From positions 620,001 to 684,000 of the forward strand of contig NZ_WAEL01000003.1 in NCBI RefSeq assembly GCF_011742925.1: 64,000 nt of DNA. The letters are read 5' to 3'. Positions 25,706-35,818 of this stretch are shown here, piece by piece (position 1 is the stretch's first letter; every line of letters begins with the position of its first letter). The notes below the pieces were generated by a model, which ran no database searches, was not told the DNA's origin, and saw only the letters and a program-made list of their open reading frames with translations. A program made the position numbers and the translations under genes. This stretch comes from Fibrivirga algicola (GTDB lineage Bacteria > Bacteroidota > Bacteroidia > Cytophagales > Spirosomataceae).

Positions 25706-27424
25706 CTACCAGCCTGGATTCTGGCGCATAGCTGGTGCCTTGCGTACTTCTGAATCGGGGATCGGCAACAGATACATTTCAGGGCGGAAATTGTGCTGAC
25801 GAATCGAGTTGACTACTTCGTAGGTGTAGGTCGTACCTGATCTTACAATCCGGATCCGCTTGTTGAAGCCGTTGTTGACCACCATCGCCGTTTTCCAGCG
25901 ACGAATATCGTTCCAGCGGTGATCTTCAAACGCCAGTTCAATACGGCGCTCCGTACGAACCACCTCACGCATTTCCTCTTTGGTCATGTTGGCTTTCAGA
26001 CCGTAGAGGTTGTCAGCACCCGGCAGAATACCCGCCCGGCTCCGCAATTCGATCAGCTTGGGGTAGGCCAATGCTGTTTGGCCAGCTTCGTTGATCGCCT
26101 CGGCGTAGTTCAGCAAGATTTCTGCGTAGCGAAGCAGCGGCCAGCCCCGGTTGGTGTTGAAGCTGCTGTTGGCCGAAATATTCACGTCACACATTTTCCG
26201 GCTGTAATACCCCGTTGTCTGACCAGCCGACGTAAACCCGTCGGTCGGGGCATTTTCGTAGGTAAACACGGGCGACAGCGCGTTGGCCGAAGGCAGGTAG
26301 TACGGCGACTCATTGTAAATGATGCTGTAGCCAAACCGTGGGTCACGGTTCAGGTACGGATTCTTCGGGTCGTAGCCCGAAGTGGGGTCGGTAATGGGTT
26401 TACCGTTGCGCATCGGGAAGGCCTCGGCCAGGTTATGCGTCGGCATGGCGTTGTTGGCTCCCCCACGCGACGCCGGATTGTAAAACCCTTCCATGTCACG
26501 GTTAGCACCCCTGTTCTGGAAAATGATATACTCGGAGTTGACCCGCTTCAGAAATACTTGCGAAAAGCCATAACCCGGTGCCGTAGTGTTATCCACGTTT
26601 AGCGAATACGTACCTGTGTTGATCACCGCTTGCGCGGCATCAGCTGCCTTTTGCCAGAGCGAGGCATCATAGGTCGGCGTGCTTACGATCTTGGCCAGTT
26701 CAGCATCGGTCGTTTCAGCGCCCCCGTTGAAGAGCGGGCTGGCCGCCTGTAACAGAATCCGCGATTTCAGGGCCAGACAGGCACCTTTCGTAACGCGGCC
26801 GTAGTTTTGCTCCGAATAGTCGGTCGCGGCTGGCAGTTGCGCGGCTGCGGCGTCGAGTTCAGTGGTCAGGTACGTTACACACTCCGCATACGAGTTGCGG
26901 GGCTGGTTGATAAAGTCTTCGATATCAAATACTTTATCGCCAATCAGCGGCACACCGCCGAAACTGATCAGCAGCCAGTCGTAGTACCAGGCCCGCAGGA
27001 AACGGGCCTCAGCCGCCATGCGTGCCTTAAGCGGAGCCGACAGTGGCGTAGAAGGCAGCTTTTCGAGCAGCAGATTCACGCGCCGGATGTTGTTGTAGGG
27101 CGTCGACCAGAACTCGAAAAACGGAAAGTTGGTCGGGCTAACGGTGCCGCTATACAGCACTACTGCTTTCTGGCCGGTACCCGAGAATTTGTATTCGGCA
27201 TCGTCGGTCGCCTCCTCGGTGTTACCGTGCGAATCCCAGCGGCCTTTGACAAAGCTAAAGCCGATATCGCTATAGATCCGCGACAGGAACGCCATAGTAC
27301 GGGTGCTGTCGGTGAAGACGAGTTCTTCGGTCAGCGCGCTCGTTTTGGGCTCCAGAAAGTCGTCAGACTGCTGGCAGGCCACCGAGGCGGTGAGGAGGAA
27401 AAGTATGATTAGTATCTTTTTCAT
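25706..27424 (-). CDS. SusD/RagB-family nutrient-binding lipoprotein (pair 2)
   Basis: A 572-residue surface lipoprotein that delivers glycans to its SusC partner. The signal peptide M-K-K-I-L-I-I-L-F-L-L-T-A-S-V-A-C ends in a lipobox Cys at residue 17. The TPR-like core has A-E-A-R-F-L-R-A-W-Y-Y, L-R-Y-A-E-I-L-L-N-Y-A-E-A-I-N-E-A and the C-terminal R-R-I-E-L-A-F-E-D-H-R-W-N-D-I-R-R-W, all hallmarks of SusD. It lies 14 bases downstream of its SusC, so the two are cotranscribed. Confidence 0.95.
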   Translation of the reverse strand: MKKILIILFLLTASVACQQSDDFLEPKTSALTEELVFTDSTRTMAFLSRIYSDIGFSFVKGRWDSHGNTEEATDDAEYKFSGTGQKAVVLYSGTVSPTNFPFFEFWSTPYNNIRRVNLLLEKLPSTPLSAPLKARMAAEARFLRAWYYDWLLISFGGVPLIGDKVFDIEDFINQPRNSYAECVTYLTTELDAAAAQLPAATDYSEQNYGRVTKGACLALKSRILLQAASPLFNGGAETTDAELAKIVSTPTYDASLWQKAADAAQAVINTGTYSLNVDNTTAPGYGFSQVFLKRVNSEYIIFQNRGANRDMEGFYNPASRGGANNAMPTHNLAEAFPMRNGKPITDPTSGYDPKNPYLNRDPRFGYSIIYNESPYYLPSANALSPVFTYENAPTDGFTSAGQTTGYYSRKMCDVNISANSSFNTNRGWPLLRYAEILLNYAEAINEAGQTALAYPKLIELRSRAGILPGADNLYGLKANMTKEEMREVVRTERRIELAFEDHRWNDIRRWKTAMVVNNGFNKRIRIVRSGTTYTYEVVNSIRQHNFRPEMYLLPIPDSEVRKAPAMRQNPGW

Positions 27425-27438
27425 AGTCAGGAAATGCC

Positions 27439-30400
27439 TTAAAACGTGGCGCTAACGCCGAAGTTGAGCAGCCGTTGGGGCGGGTAGCTGGCCCGGTCAG
27501 TAGCGGTCGTAATCTCGGGGTCAAGCTGGTAGAGCTTGCTGAGCTTAGTAATCGTAAACAGGTTTGAGCCGTTGACATACACGCGGGCATCTTTGATACC
27601 CAGACGTTTGGTGAAACCGGTCGGAATATCGAAGTTGACTTGGGCCGTCCGCAACCGCAGGTAATCGCCGGGAATCAGCCAGAACGTAGATGGAAACGCC
27701 GACGGATCGCTGATACCGCCCAGCAGCGTAAGGCGGGGATACTTGGCGTTGTCGCCCAGCTCAGGCGTCCAGGCTTGCTCGTGCACGGCGGTCAGGTTCG
27801 ATGAGAATGCGCGGATCGATTCGGCCACCCCACGCACGCTGAAGTTACGGGCACCCTGAAACAGCGCACTGAAGCTGAGGCGCTTGTAACGCAGCCCCAG
27901 GTTGATGCCGTACACGGTGTTGGGCGTATTGGGGAAACCGTTCACCGACGCGTCGAAACCATCGATTTTGCCATCGTTGTTCAGATCGGCATATTTCAGG
28001 TCACCGGGCTGAACGGGAACGGCCGTCTTGGGGCTGGCGGCAATGTCGGCGGCATCTTTATAGTAGCCGATGAACGTGTAGACCCGCTGCTGCCCGATGC
28101 TGTTACCGGTGTAGGCCTGATACGGATACAACGCTGACGGTTCATCCTGGAACACGATCTTGTTTTTGGCGAACGAATAGTTGCCTTTGATCGAGAACGA
28201 AAGCGGCTTGTTGGTCGGGCTCTGATAACCCAGTTCCAGCTCGAAACCCCGGTTGTTTACTTTTCCCAGGTTCACCGGCGGCAGGCCCTGCCCGAAAATG
28301 GCCGATACAGTACCGCGGGTAGTCAGAATGTCGTAGCGGTTGTTGTCGAAGTAATCGATGCTACCGGTGATGCGGCTGTTCAGTACGCCGAATTCGAGGG
28401 CTACGTCGAGCTTGTTTTCTTTCTCCCAAGTTACGTCGTTGTTGGCGAGCGTACCTTCGACAATGCCGCCGTAGTTGTTGCTTGAGTAGCCAAAGTCGGC
28501 ATTGGTGACGCCGTTACCGTTGGCGTAGTTCTGCTGGTAATAATAGCTGAACGACGAGCCCAGCGCATCATTACCCACCAGTCCGTATGAACCGCGCACT
28601 TTCAGGAAATCGACCGCTCTTACGTTGTTCTTGAAGAATGGCTCTTCCGAGATGTTCCAGCCGGCCGAGACCGCCGGGAAGAAACCGAACCGTTTGTCGC
28701 TCACGAACCGGTCAGACCCGTTGTAAGCGGCGTTGAACTGGAACAGGTACTTGTCTTTGTAGTCGTAACCAACGCGACCCGAATACCCCTGGAAGTTGCT
28801 CGGAATGAAGTTGTAGATCGCGTTACCGTTCTGTGCCGTATTTGAGTTGCGGTTGAACAGACCCAGACCATAGACGTGATGTTGCCCAAACGTGCGGTCG
28901 TAGTTGATGATAGCCTGAATGTTCAGCACCCGCGATGTAAACCGGGGGTCATAGCCGATGAAGAACCGACGTACCCGGTACACGTTCGGATCGCGGGGTT
29001 CATAGGTATCGGCGGCTGAGTTGTAGATGAACGACGGAAACTGATCGCGGGTCATGCTACGGGTGTAGGCGTAGTTGCTCGTGTACGAAGCCCGCCCCTG
29101 AATGTCGAGGCCCTTGGTGATGAAACCCAGTTTCTGCTTGGCCGACGCAATGAAGTTGATATTGCTTTCATTGCTGCGGTTGTAGCCATAATATGACAGG
29201 CGACCGATCACGTTGTTGACGTTATAGTTCGGGTTCTCATTCCGAATCCAGGTGCTGTAGCCCAGCGACCCGTCGGGGTTGTAGAGCGGGTAGGCAAATG
29301 GAGCCAGTGTCAGGAAGCTGCTGTAGTCGTAGAACAGGTCGTTATACCCGAACGGACTGCCTACCTGTGGCGTGTTTACCTGGCCGAAGTTCCCGTACAG
29401 ATCGAGGCGCAGGTCGAGGGTTTTGGTCACGTTCATGTCCAGGTTCGACCGGTAGTTGTAGCGTTCGTAGGAGTAGTTGCTATTGACACCCTGGCCTTCC
29501 CCGTAGTTTTTCAGCATACCACCCTGATTCAGGTAGCCCACCGACACGAAGTATTTTACCCGTTGCGTACCACCCGACAAATCCAGGTTAGCGCGGTACT
29601 GCTGAGCGAATTTCTTGAACAGCACGTCTTTCCAGTTGATGTTGGGGTGACCGTACGGGTCGTTTCCATTGCGGAACAGCTCCAAATCTTCGGCCGTAAA
29701 ACGCGGCTTGAACGTCGAGCTTGGGTTGGCCGTGTTGTCGTTGATCTGCGCCTGATTGTAGAGGCTGGCGCTTTTATAGGCGTCCAGGTACGTTGGTATG
29801 ATCGTTGGCTGCGACAGCGCCGATTCCAGACGGAGGGCGATCTGCGGCGGGCCTTCTTTGCCCCGGCGGGTAGTCACCACAATCACACCGTTGGCACCAC
29901 GTACCCCGTAGATCGCCGTGGTTGAGGCATCTTTCAGGATCGACAGGCTTTCGATTTCGTTCGGATCGAGGCGGGCAAACTGATCGTAGGAGAACTGAAT
30001 ATCATCCACAATAATTAGCGGCTGGTTGTTGCCATTATACGAGCTGAGGCCCCGAATGTAGAAGTTGGCTCCATCGGCACCGGGCCGCCCTGATGGCTGC
30101 TGCGAGAAGAAACCCGGCAGGCGACCGGCCAACGTGTTCTGCAAACTGGCGGCGGGGTTCTGGCGAATATCGGTGCCGCTCACCGAACTGATAGCGCCGG
30201 TCAGAGTCAGCTTTTTCTGCTGGCCGTAGCCAACCACAACGACTTCGTTCAGGCTGTTCTCATCGGCGTCGAGCGTCACGTTCACGTTGCTGCGGCCACC
30301 CAGTACTACTTCCTGCAATTTAAAACCGATCGAACTGAACACCAGCGTGTTGCTCTGGCCGCGCAGGGTCAGTTTGAACTGCCCGTTGGCATCGGTCGTG

Positions 30401-30555
30401 GTGCCGTTGGTTGGTGCACCTTTTTCGACTACCGTTACGCCGGGCAGCGCCTCTTTAGCATCGGAGACCACCCCGCTGACCACCCGCCCCTGGGCGTACA
30501 CGGCCTGGCTGGTGAGCAGCGTCAGGAGTGAGAAAATAAATAGTAATTGTTTCAT
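27439..30555 (-). CDS. SusC/RagA-family TonB-linked outer membrane transporter (pair 2)
   Basis: A 1038-residue outer-membrane transporter. I use ATG 30555, which gives the signal peptide M-K-Q-L-L-F-I-F-S-L-L-T-L-L-T-S-Q-A-V-Y-A-Q. Next comes a carboxypeptidase-D-like regulatory domain (V-V-S-G-V-V-S-D-A-K-E-A-L-P-G-V), the plug with N-E-V-V-V-V-G-Y-G and the SusC signature A-A-S-L-Q-N-T-L-A-G-R-L-P-G, then a 22-strand barrel ending in L-L-N-F-G-V-S-A-T-F. It imports oligosaccharides with SusD and TonB energy. Confidence 0.96.
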   Translation of the reverse strand: MKQLLFIFSLLTLLTSQAVYAQGRVVSGVVSDAKEALPGVTVVEKGAPTNGTTTDANGQFKLTLRGQSNTLVFSSIGFKLQEVVLGGRSNVNVTLDADENSLNEVVVVGYGQQKKLTLTGAISSVSGTDIRQNPAASLQNTLAGRLPGFFSQQPSGRPGADGANFYIRGLSSYNGNNQPLIIVDDIQFSYDQFARLDPNEIESLSILKDASTTAIYGVRGANGVIVVTTRRGKEGPPQIALRLESALSQPTIIPTYLDAYKSASLYNQAQINDNTANPSSTFKPRFTAEDLELFRNGNDPYGHPNINWKDVLFKKFAQQYRANLDLSGGTQRVKYFVSVGYLNQGGMLKNYGEGQGVNSNYSYERYNYRSNLDMNVTKTLDLRLDLYGNFGQVNTPQVGSPFGYNDLFYDYSSFLTLAPFAYPLYNPDGSLGYSTWIRNENPNYNVNNVIGRLSYYGYNRSNESNINFIASAKQKLGFITKGLDIQGRASYTSNYAYTRSMTRDQFPSFIYNSAADTYEPRDPNVYRVRRFFIGYDPRFTSRVLNIQAIINYDRTFGQHHVYGLGLFNRNSNTAQNGNAIYNFIPSNFQGYSGRVGYDYKDKYLFQFNAAYNGSDRFVSDKRFGFFPAVSAGWNISEEPFFKNNVRAVDFLKVRGSYGLVGNDALGSSFSYYYQQNYANGNGVTNADFGYSSNNYGGIVEGTLANNDVTWEKENKLDVALEFGVLNSRITGSIDYFDNNRYDILTTRGTVSAIFGQGLPPVNLGKVNNRGFELELGYQSPTNKPLSFSIKGNYSFAKNKIVFQDEPSALYPYQAYTGNSIGQQRVYTFIGYYKDAADIAASPKTAVPVQPGDLKYADLNNDGKIDGFDASVNGFPNTPNTVYGINLGLRYKRLSFSALFQGARNFSVRGVAESIRAFSSNLTAVHEQAWTPELGDNAKYPRLTLLGGISDPSAFPSTFWLIPGDYLRLRTAQVNFDIPTGFTKRLGIKDARVYVNGSNLFTITKLSKLYQLDPEITTATDRASYPPQRLLNFGVSATF

Positions 30556-30603
30556 AGCTTCAGAAGGAAACAAAGTGAAAGGGAGTGAAACGGAGGGCTG
30601 TGC

Positions 30604-32298
30604 TTACCAGCCCTCGTTTTGTACCAGGTTGAGGTTCTTCGTCGTTTCGTCGTACGGTAACGGCATGTAATACAGTCGCTTCGAGAAGATCGACGTACCA
30701 ATCTGCACTTTGCTGAAGGTCAGCGTACCGTCGGCGTTACGCACGATCTTCTGGCCATACAGCGGGGTATTCAGGACAGCCTCGGCAATTTTCCAGCGGC
30801 GCACATCCCAGAAGCGGTGCTCTTCAAAGGCCAGTTCAACCCGGCGCTCGTTCTGAATCAGCGTACGCAGATCAGCCTGGTTGATGCTCGCCGGAATACC
30901 ATAGCGCGCCGTAGTACCAGCTTTTATGCCCGCCCGTTTCCGGATCTCGATCACCTGCTTCACGGCATCTTCCGTGCGGCCCACTTCATTCAGGGCTTCG
31001 GCGTAGTTCAGCAGCGTTTCGGCGTAACGGAACAACGGGAAGTTGTGGCTCTGGTTGGTGTAGGTCGTGTTGTTCGAGAAATCGGCCATGAACTTGCGCA
31101 GGTAATAGCCTGTGCGGGTCTGCACAATGTTGCCACCTGGCCGGTCACGGCCACCGTCAAACGTTTCCACATTCCGCTGGAGCCACCGCTGTCCGTTTAC
31201 AAAGACCGTAACGGCCAAACGCGGGTCGCGGGCGGCATACGGATTTTGCGGGTTATAACCCGAAGCGGGGTCGGTAATGGGCAGGCCGGTATCAGTCGTG
31301 AAGGCCTCCACAAAGTTCTGCGTGGGGCTGGTTAATCCTTGGCTGGCGGCGGGCGTTCCGTAGCCAACCGGTGCGTTCAGGGCCTCGATCGTGGTGCTGT
31401 TGCCCGACTGCTTGGCCAGAATGATCTCGGTGTTTTTCTTCACTACAAACACGTTGTTGTATACCGGTTGCAGCGCGTAGTAGTTCAGGGCGATCAACTC
31501 AGCGGCGGCGTCAACCGCTTTCTGCCAGCGGGTGGCATCGTAGGTTGGGTAGCCGGTCAACGCCTTTTTCGTGGCGTCGGTGCTTACCCCTCCCCCGTTG
31601 AAGAGCGGACTGGCGGCATATAGCATCGTCCGGCCTTTCAGGGCAATGGCCGCGCCACGTGGCACCCGGCCCCATTCGTTGTCCGAAACGGGTTCTTTCC
31701 GCAGGTCCGCCTTCACGGCGTCGCACTCGGCCACGATGTAGTTCACGGTTTCTTCGAAGGTGTTGCGGGGCAGCGACAGGTCATCGTTGAGCGTGAAAAT
31801 CTTATCGCCGATGAGGGGCACACCGCCATAGCGTTTCAGCAGCTCGAAGTACAGATACGCGCGGATAAACCGGGCCTCTGCTTTCCAGGTGACGATACTG
31901 GCGGCCGTAGCCGGCACGCGGTCAATGTTGGCCAGGAAGATGTTGACCCGACGAATACCGGCATAGCTGTTACCCCAATACGGGTCAGGGTTGTTCACCG
32001 CGCTGATAAACCCGTTGGTGTAGTACTCCACCGTCCGGGCGGTACGCGATGGAACGGCATCACCTGCGCCCGCATCCAGAAAATCACCGTTACCGGTACC
32101 GATCCGGTTAAAGCCGCCGGGAATGTAGTTGTAGATATCATTCAGAAAAAAGACCGCCAGCGTGGCGTTCCGGTCTTTTTCGTCCCAAACCAAGTCTTCC
32201 TTAATCCAGTCGCGCGGTTCGGTTTCTACACGCTCGCAGGCAGTGCCGATCATGGACAGCGCCACGATCAATAGGCTGAAATATAGTTTCTTACACAT
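30604..32298 (-). CDS. SusD/RagB-family nutrient-binding lipoprotein (pair 1)
   Basis: A 564-residue surface lipoprotein. ATG 32298 gives the lipoprotein signal M-C-K-K-L-Y-F-S-L-L-I-V-A-L-S-M-I-G-T-A-C with the lipobox Cys. SusD hallmarks are K-A-E-A-R-F-I-R-A-Y-L-Y-F-E-L-L, L-F-R-Y-A-E-T-L-L-N-Y-A-E-A-L-N-E-V-G and E-R-R-V-E-L-A-F-E-E-H-R-F-W-D-V-R-R. It follows its SusC partner by 39 bases. It is clearly related to the second SusD but diverged, so the two pairs may bind different parts of the glycan. Confidence 0.95.
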   Translation of the reverse strand: MCKKLYFSLLIVALSMIGTACERVETEPRDWIKEDLVWDEKDRNATLAVFFLNDIYNYIPGGFNRIGTGNGDFLDAGAGDAVPSRTARTVEYYTNGFISAVNNPDPYWGNSYAGIRRVNIFLANIDRVPATAASIVTWKAEARFIRAYLYFELLKRYGGVPLIGDKIFTLNDDLSLPRNTFEETVNYIVAECDAVKADLRKEPVSDNEWGRVPRGAAIALKGRTMLYAASPLFNGGGVSTDATKKALTGYPTYDATRWQKAVDAAAELIALNYYALQPVYNNVFVVKKNTEIILAKQSGNSTTIEALNAPVGYGTPAASQGLTSPTQNFVEAFTTDTGLPITDPASGYNPQNPYAARDPRLAVTVFVNGQRWLQRNVETFDGGRDRPGGNIVQTRTGYYLRKFMADFSNNTTYTNQSHNFPLFRYAETLLNYAEALNEVGRTEDAVKQVIEIRKRAGIKAGTTARYGIPASINQADLRTLIQNERRVELAFEEHRFWDVRRWKIAEAVLNTPLYGQKIVRNADGTLTFSKVQIGTSIFSKRLYYMPLPYDETTKNLNLVQNEGW

Positions 32299-32337
32299 GG
32301 TATACGACAAGTTTGTTCGGTTCGCCGGAGCGTCAAC

Positions 32338-35300
32338 CTAGAGTTTCAGGTTAAGACCGACGTTGAATAATCGCTGCACGGGATACACGCTCAGGTAGCT
32401 CTCCGGATCGATCCGCTGATCTTTGTTGGCGGTCAGCAGGTTGGTTCCGTTGGCAAATACCCGCACAGACTGTACCCGAATGCGGCTCAGCAGGCGGGCC
32501 GGAATGGTGTAGCCTACCTCCACGTTTTTCAGCCGGATGTAATCGCCCGAGCGCATCCAGTATGACGATGTGGCCTGGTTGTTTACGTTCGTACCGATCC
32601 AGAGCCGTGGGTACGTTGCACCGGTATTGGTTGGTGTCCAGCGGTCGAGGTGCTGCTCGTAAGCCTGCCCGAATCCGTTGTTCTGGAAGGCCCAGACCGA
32701 TGGCCCCTGCATGTAGATCATACGGTTGACTACGCCCTGTGCCAGCACCGATACGTCGAAGCCTTTCCAGCGGAACCCAAGGCTGGCGCCAAAGGGAATC
32801 GCTGGTTTGGTGTTGCCAATCGGGGCCTGGTCGAGTTGGTCGATCACCCCATCGTTATTCAGGTCTTTGTACTTGATATCGCCCGGCTGCGGCGTGTAAC
32901 CCACCACCGTAGCGCTGTTCCTGATCTCTTCGGCCGTCTGGAACAGGCCATCAGCGATGTAGCCAAACGTCTGCCCAACGCGCTGACCGGTGCGCTGCAT
33001 CCAGTCGTAGGGCCGGAACACCTCATCCATAAACAGCACTTTCGAGTTTTGGAAGCCGGCGTTCACCGTGGCGTAGTAACTCAGGCCTTTTACTTCCTGC
33101 TGTAAGCTCAGTTGCAGGTCGACCCCCGAGTAGCGGTTCTGGCCGATGTTCTCGTCCGGGTACGTATTGCCCAGCAATGAGGTGCTCCGGCCGCGCTGCA
33201 TCAGCAGGTCGTAGAACTTCATGTTGTAATACTCGACCGTAAAGCCCAGGTGATTGTTGAATACCGCGCCTTGCAGACCCAGATTCAGCTTGTTGGCTTT
33301 CTCCCAGGTGATGTTGTAGTTGGCAATTGGCTGTTCGGTGATCGAGGTGTTGGCCCCCGCCCCGGTGCCGAATACCGCACTTGGGCTGTCGAAATACCGC
33401 TGGATGTAGGTAAAGTAACCGGGATTATCCAGACCGGTTTTGCCATACGAACCATATAGCTTCAAGAACGACAGCCAGTTGTATGATTTCAGGAAATCCT
33501 CCTGGTTGATGTTCCAGGCCGCGCCCACCGCCGGGAAGAAGCCTACTTTGGTACGGCCACCATCAGGGTAACGATTTGAGCCGTTCAAGCCAAACGACGC
33601 TTCAAGCACGTATTTCTGTTTGTAGTTATACGACGCCCGGCCCGACGTACCGGTGATGGTATACGGCAGGTCTGAGCCCGTTACCGAGTTCTGCCGGTTG
33701 GCCAGCAGCAGGGCATTGAAACCGTGTACACCCACCGTGCGGTCGTAGCCCAGCGTGAACTCTAAATAATCGGAACGGCCCTGGTATTCGATGCCATTCG
33801 AGTTGGCCTGGTCACCATTGTTGCCAAACTGCTGGTAGGTCTCTACGCCCGTCGGCGAAATATTGCGCTGGAAAACAGCAAAGGCCTTACCCCGGTTGAT
33901 GTTCTCCGACAGCGTGGCGTAGTACGACCCCATGGCACGTACCCAGAGGCCCGGCGTCAGTTCGTCAAGCGTGCGTTTCAGGTAGAAATCGGCAAGCATG
34001 TCGCGCTTGAAGTTCTGCTGATAGCCCGAGCCGATCGTCTGCGCCCAGATGTTGGTCTGGTACTGCTGGCTACCGCCATATGAGCCATTCGGGTTGTAGA
34101 CCGGATAGGCGTTGTTGGGGGTCAGCAGTACGTTATTTAGAATAGAGACTGTTCCGAAACCGGCATCGTTGCCGTTCAGAATGCGACCCAGCAGGTAAAT
34201 CCCCGCCGACAATTTTGAATTCAACTGCAAATCGACGTTCGACCGGACGGTGAATGCCTTGAAGTTATTGTTGGTGTTATACTTATTGGCATCACTTTCG
34301 CGTAGCAACCCCGTCTGGTTGATGTGATCGAGCGAGACAAAGTATTTCGAGAAGTTATTGCCCCCGCTTGCGCTGAAGGTGTAGCGGTCGAACCGCGACG
34401 AGGGCTTAGTCACCTGGTCGCGCCAGTTCACGTTGGGGTAGCGGAATGGGTCGGAGCCGGTATCGTAAGCCTGAATAGCCGCATCGGAATAGACCGGAGC
34501 CAGGCCATCATTTTGCAGGGCTTCGTTGTATAACCGCGCGTACTGACCGGCCTGCAATGGATTGGGGAAACGAAGCGGCTGCTGAACCGCCGTTTGTGCT
34601 GTAAATGAGATGCGCTGACGCAACGGCGAGCCTTTCCGGGTGGTGATCACCAAGGCTCCGTTCGAGCCGCGTACGCCCAGCATTGCCGTAGACACCGCGT
34701 CTTTCAGGACCGTGATCGACTCAATTTCTTCCAGATCGAATACGGTAAGCTGACGGGGAATACCATCAATAATTACCAGCGGGTTCTGGTTACGGAGCGA
34801 CACGGCCGTACCATCACTACCCGGCTGCCCAAGGGTCTGGTTGGTCGACAAGCCTGCAATACGGCCCGACAATGCGCTGAGTACTGAAGTGACCGGCATT
34901 TTTTGCAGGTCACTATTGTACACGGCCTGCGTCGATGCAGAGGTCAGATCGCCACGGGTAGCCGTGTTGAAGAGCAACCGCACGGGCTTCAGGCGGGCTA
35001 CGGCGGGGTTCTTTGTGCTAAGTACAATAACCGGCGCCATTTCGGTACCCACCAGGTACGTGCTAACGATAGAACCAAACGCCGACAGTTCGATGATATC
35101 GCCCTTCGTAGCAGCCAGATCAATTGGCGTTAGCCCATCCGACGTGACTGACTGTCCACTTGTCCGGTTTGCTAAGGTAACGCCCGCCAGTGGCTCTTCG
35201 TTTTCGTCGATCAGGACTGGCCTGAAGGTAGCTGGCACCACCGTGGCTGTCTGATCCCCCTTCTGCTGCGCCTTTGCCGGGTGCGGCCCGGCGTACAGCA

Positions 35301-35373
35301 GCACGGTGCCAACGACAGCCAGCAGCCAGTGAGGGAGGTACGAAATTCTGTGCTTGAGTAATGGATCGCCCAT
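32338..35373 (-). CDS. SusC/RagA-family TonB-linked outer membrane transporter (pair 1)
   Basis: A 1011-residue outer-membrane transporter. The signal sequence (S-Y-L-P-H-W-L-L-A-V-V-G-T-V-L-L-Y-A-G) has a longer basic start than usual. A carboxypeptidase-D-like domain follows (L-I-D-E-N-E-E-P-L-A-G-V-T-L), then a plug with the SusC signature V-L-S-A-L-S-G-R-I-A-G-L and L-R-N-Q-N-P-L-V-I-I-D-G-I-P-R, and a barrel ending R-L-F-N-V-G-L-N-L-K-L. The N-E-V-V-V-x-G-Y box is degenerate compared with pair 2. It is the first gene of the tandem SusC-D-C-D set, downstream of a regulatory region. Confidence 0.94.
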   Translation of the reverse strand: MGDPLLKHRISYLPHWLLAVVGTVLLYAGPHPAKAQQKGDQTATVVPATFRPVLIDENEEPLAGVTLANRTSGQSVTSDGLTPIDLAATKGDIIELSAFGSIVSTYLVGTEMAPVIVLSTKNPAVARLKPVRLLFNTATRGDLTSASTQAVYNSDLQKMPVTSVLSALSGRIAGLSTNQTLGQPGSDGTAVSLRNQNPLVIIDGIPRQLTVFDLEEIESITVLKDAVSTAMLGVRGSNGALVITTRKGSPLRQRISFTAQTAVQQPLRFPNPLQAGQYARLYNEALQNDGLAPVYSDAAIQAYDTGSDPFRYPNVNWRDQVTKPSSRFDRYTFSASGGNNFSKYFVSLDHINQTGLLRESDANKYNTNNNFKAFTVRSNVDLQLNSKLSAGIYLLGRILNGNDAGFGTVSILNNVLLTPNNAYPVYNPNGSYGGSQQYQTNIWAQTIGSGYQQNFKRDMLADFYLKRTLDELTPGLWVRAMGSYYATLSENINRGKAFAVFQRNISPTGVETYQQFGNNGDQANSNGIEYQGRSDYLEFTLGYDRTVGVHGFNALLLANRQNSVTGSDLPYTITGTSGRASYNYKQKYVLEASFGLNGSNRYPDGGRTKVGFFPAVGAAWNINQEDFLKSYNWLSFLKLYGSYGKTGLDNPGYFTYIQRYFDSPSAVFGTGAGANTSITEQPIANYNITWEKANKLNLGLQGAVFNNHLGFTVEYYNMKFYDLLMQRGRSTSLLGNTYPDENIGQNRYSGVDLQLSLQQEVKGLSYYATVNAGFQNSKVLFMDEVFRPYDWMQRTGQRVGQTFGYIADGLFQTAEEIRNSATVVGYTPQPGDIKYKDLNNDGVIDQLDQAPIGNTKPAIPFGASLGFRWKGFDVSVLAQGVVNRMIYMQGPSVWAFQNNGFGQAYEQHLDRWTPTNTGATYPRLWIGTNVNNQATSSYWMRSGDYIRLKNVEVGYTIPARLLSRIRVQSVRVFANGTNLLTANKDQRIDPESYLSVYPVQRLFNVGLNLKL

Positions 35374-35545
35374 ATAGTCTGAGGAATTGTAAAAGGTGCT
35401 TGTAATCCGATTTATGGTACAGAAACAGGGTTGTTATCCAGCCCGATTGTCGCGATTATAGCGGTGACTCATGTACTAATTATCGCATTTTGGTTAAATG
35501 AATTAACCGAATAATGCAAATCTAGGCACCTAACGCCTAATCATT

Positions 35546-35583
35546 GGGGGGCTATTTGGCCAAAAAAAGGGGGGTATTTCGGC
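35546..35583. promoter_or_regulatory. candidate operator: direct repeat G-tract + TATTT upstream of SusC
   Basis: GGGGGGCTATTTGGC (35546-35560) is followed 23 bases later by GGGGGGTATTTCGGC (35569-35583). A related CCGAAAGGGGGTATAAACG lies at 35712-35730. Similar motifs at a 24-base period occur upstream of the hybrid regulator (39692-39730). Direct repeats about two helical turns apart suit an AraC-type DNA-binding domain. The rest of the 35374-35818 gap is AT-rich with a possible -7-like CAAATCTA (35517-35524, minus strand TAGATTTG) and holds no gene. Confidence 0.4.
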
Positions 35584-35732
35584 TTAAAAAGAATTATACA
35601 AACCGATTGATATTTACCGAGCCTATTTTAACCTGCTGGCTGTAAGTGGTTTACTGACACACCCAATTTATGCCCGGTTGTGACGCTGCTTGACGAACAC
35701 GCCCTACACGTCCGAAAGGGGGTATAAACGCA

Positions 35733-35765
35733 AACAGCCAGCACCCCGACGGAGTACTGGCTGTT
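35733..35765 (-). terminator. terminator hairpin downstream of the DUF1080 gene
   Basis: A 9-bp perfect stem (35733-35741 AACAGCCAG with 35757-35765) continues into a mostly paired inner stem. It lies about 55 bases 3' of the DUF1080 gene and separates it from the SusC operon, suggesting two transcription units. Confidence 0.7.
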
Positions 35766-35818
35766 AATTGTAGGGGTGGAGCTTGCTTTCGCGTTATGCT
35801 GCTTCGCGGAACAACGTA

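Noticed and set aside
25919-27412. Two long plus-strand frames of about 200 codons
   Set aside because: They are antisense to a clear SusD gene and show no recognisable protein features.
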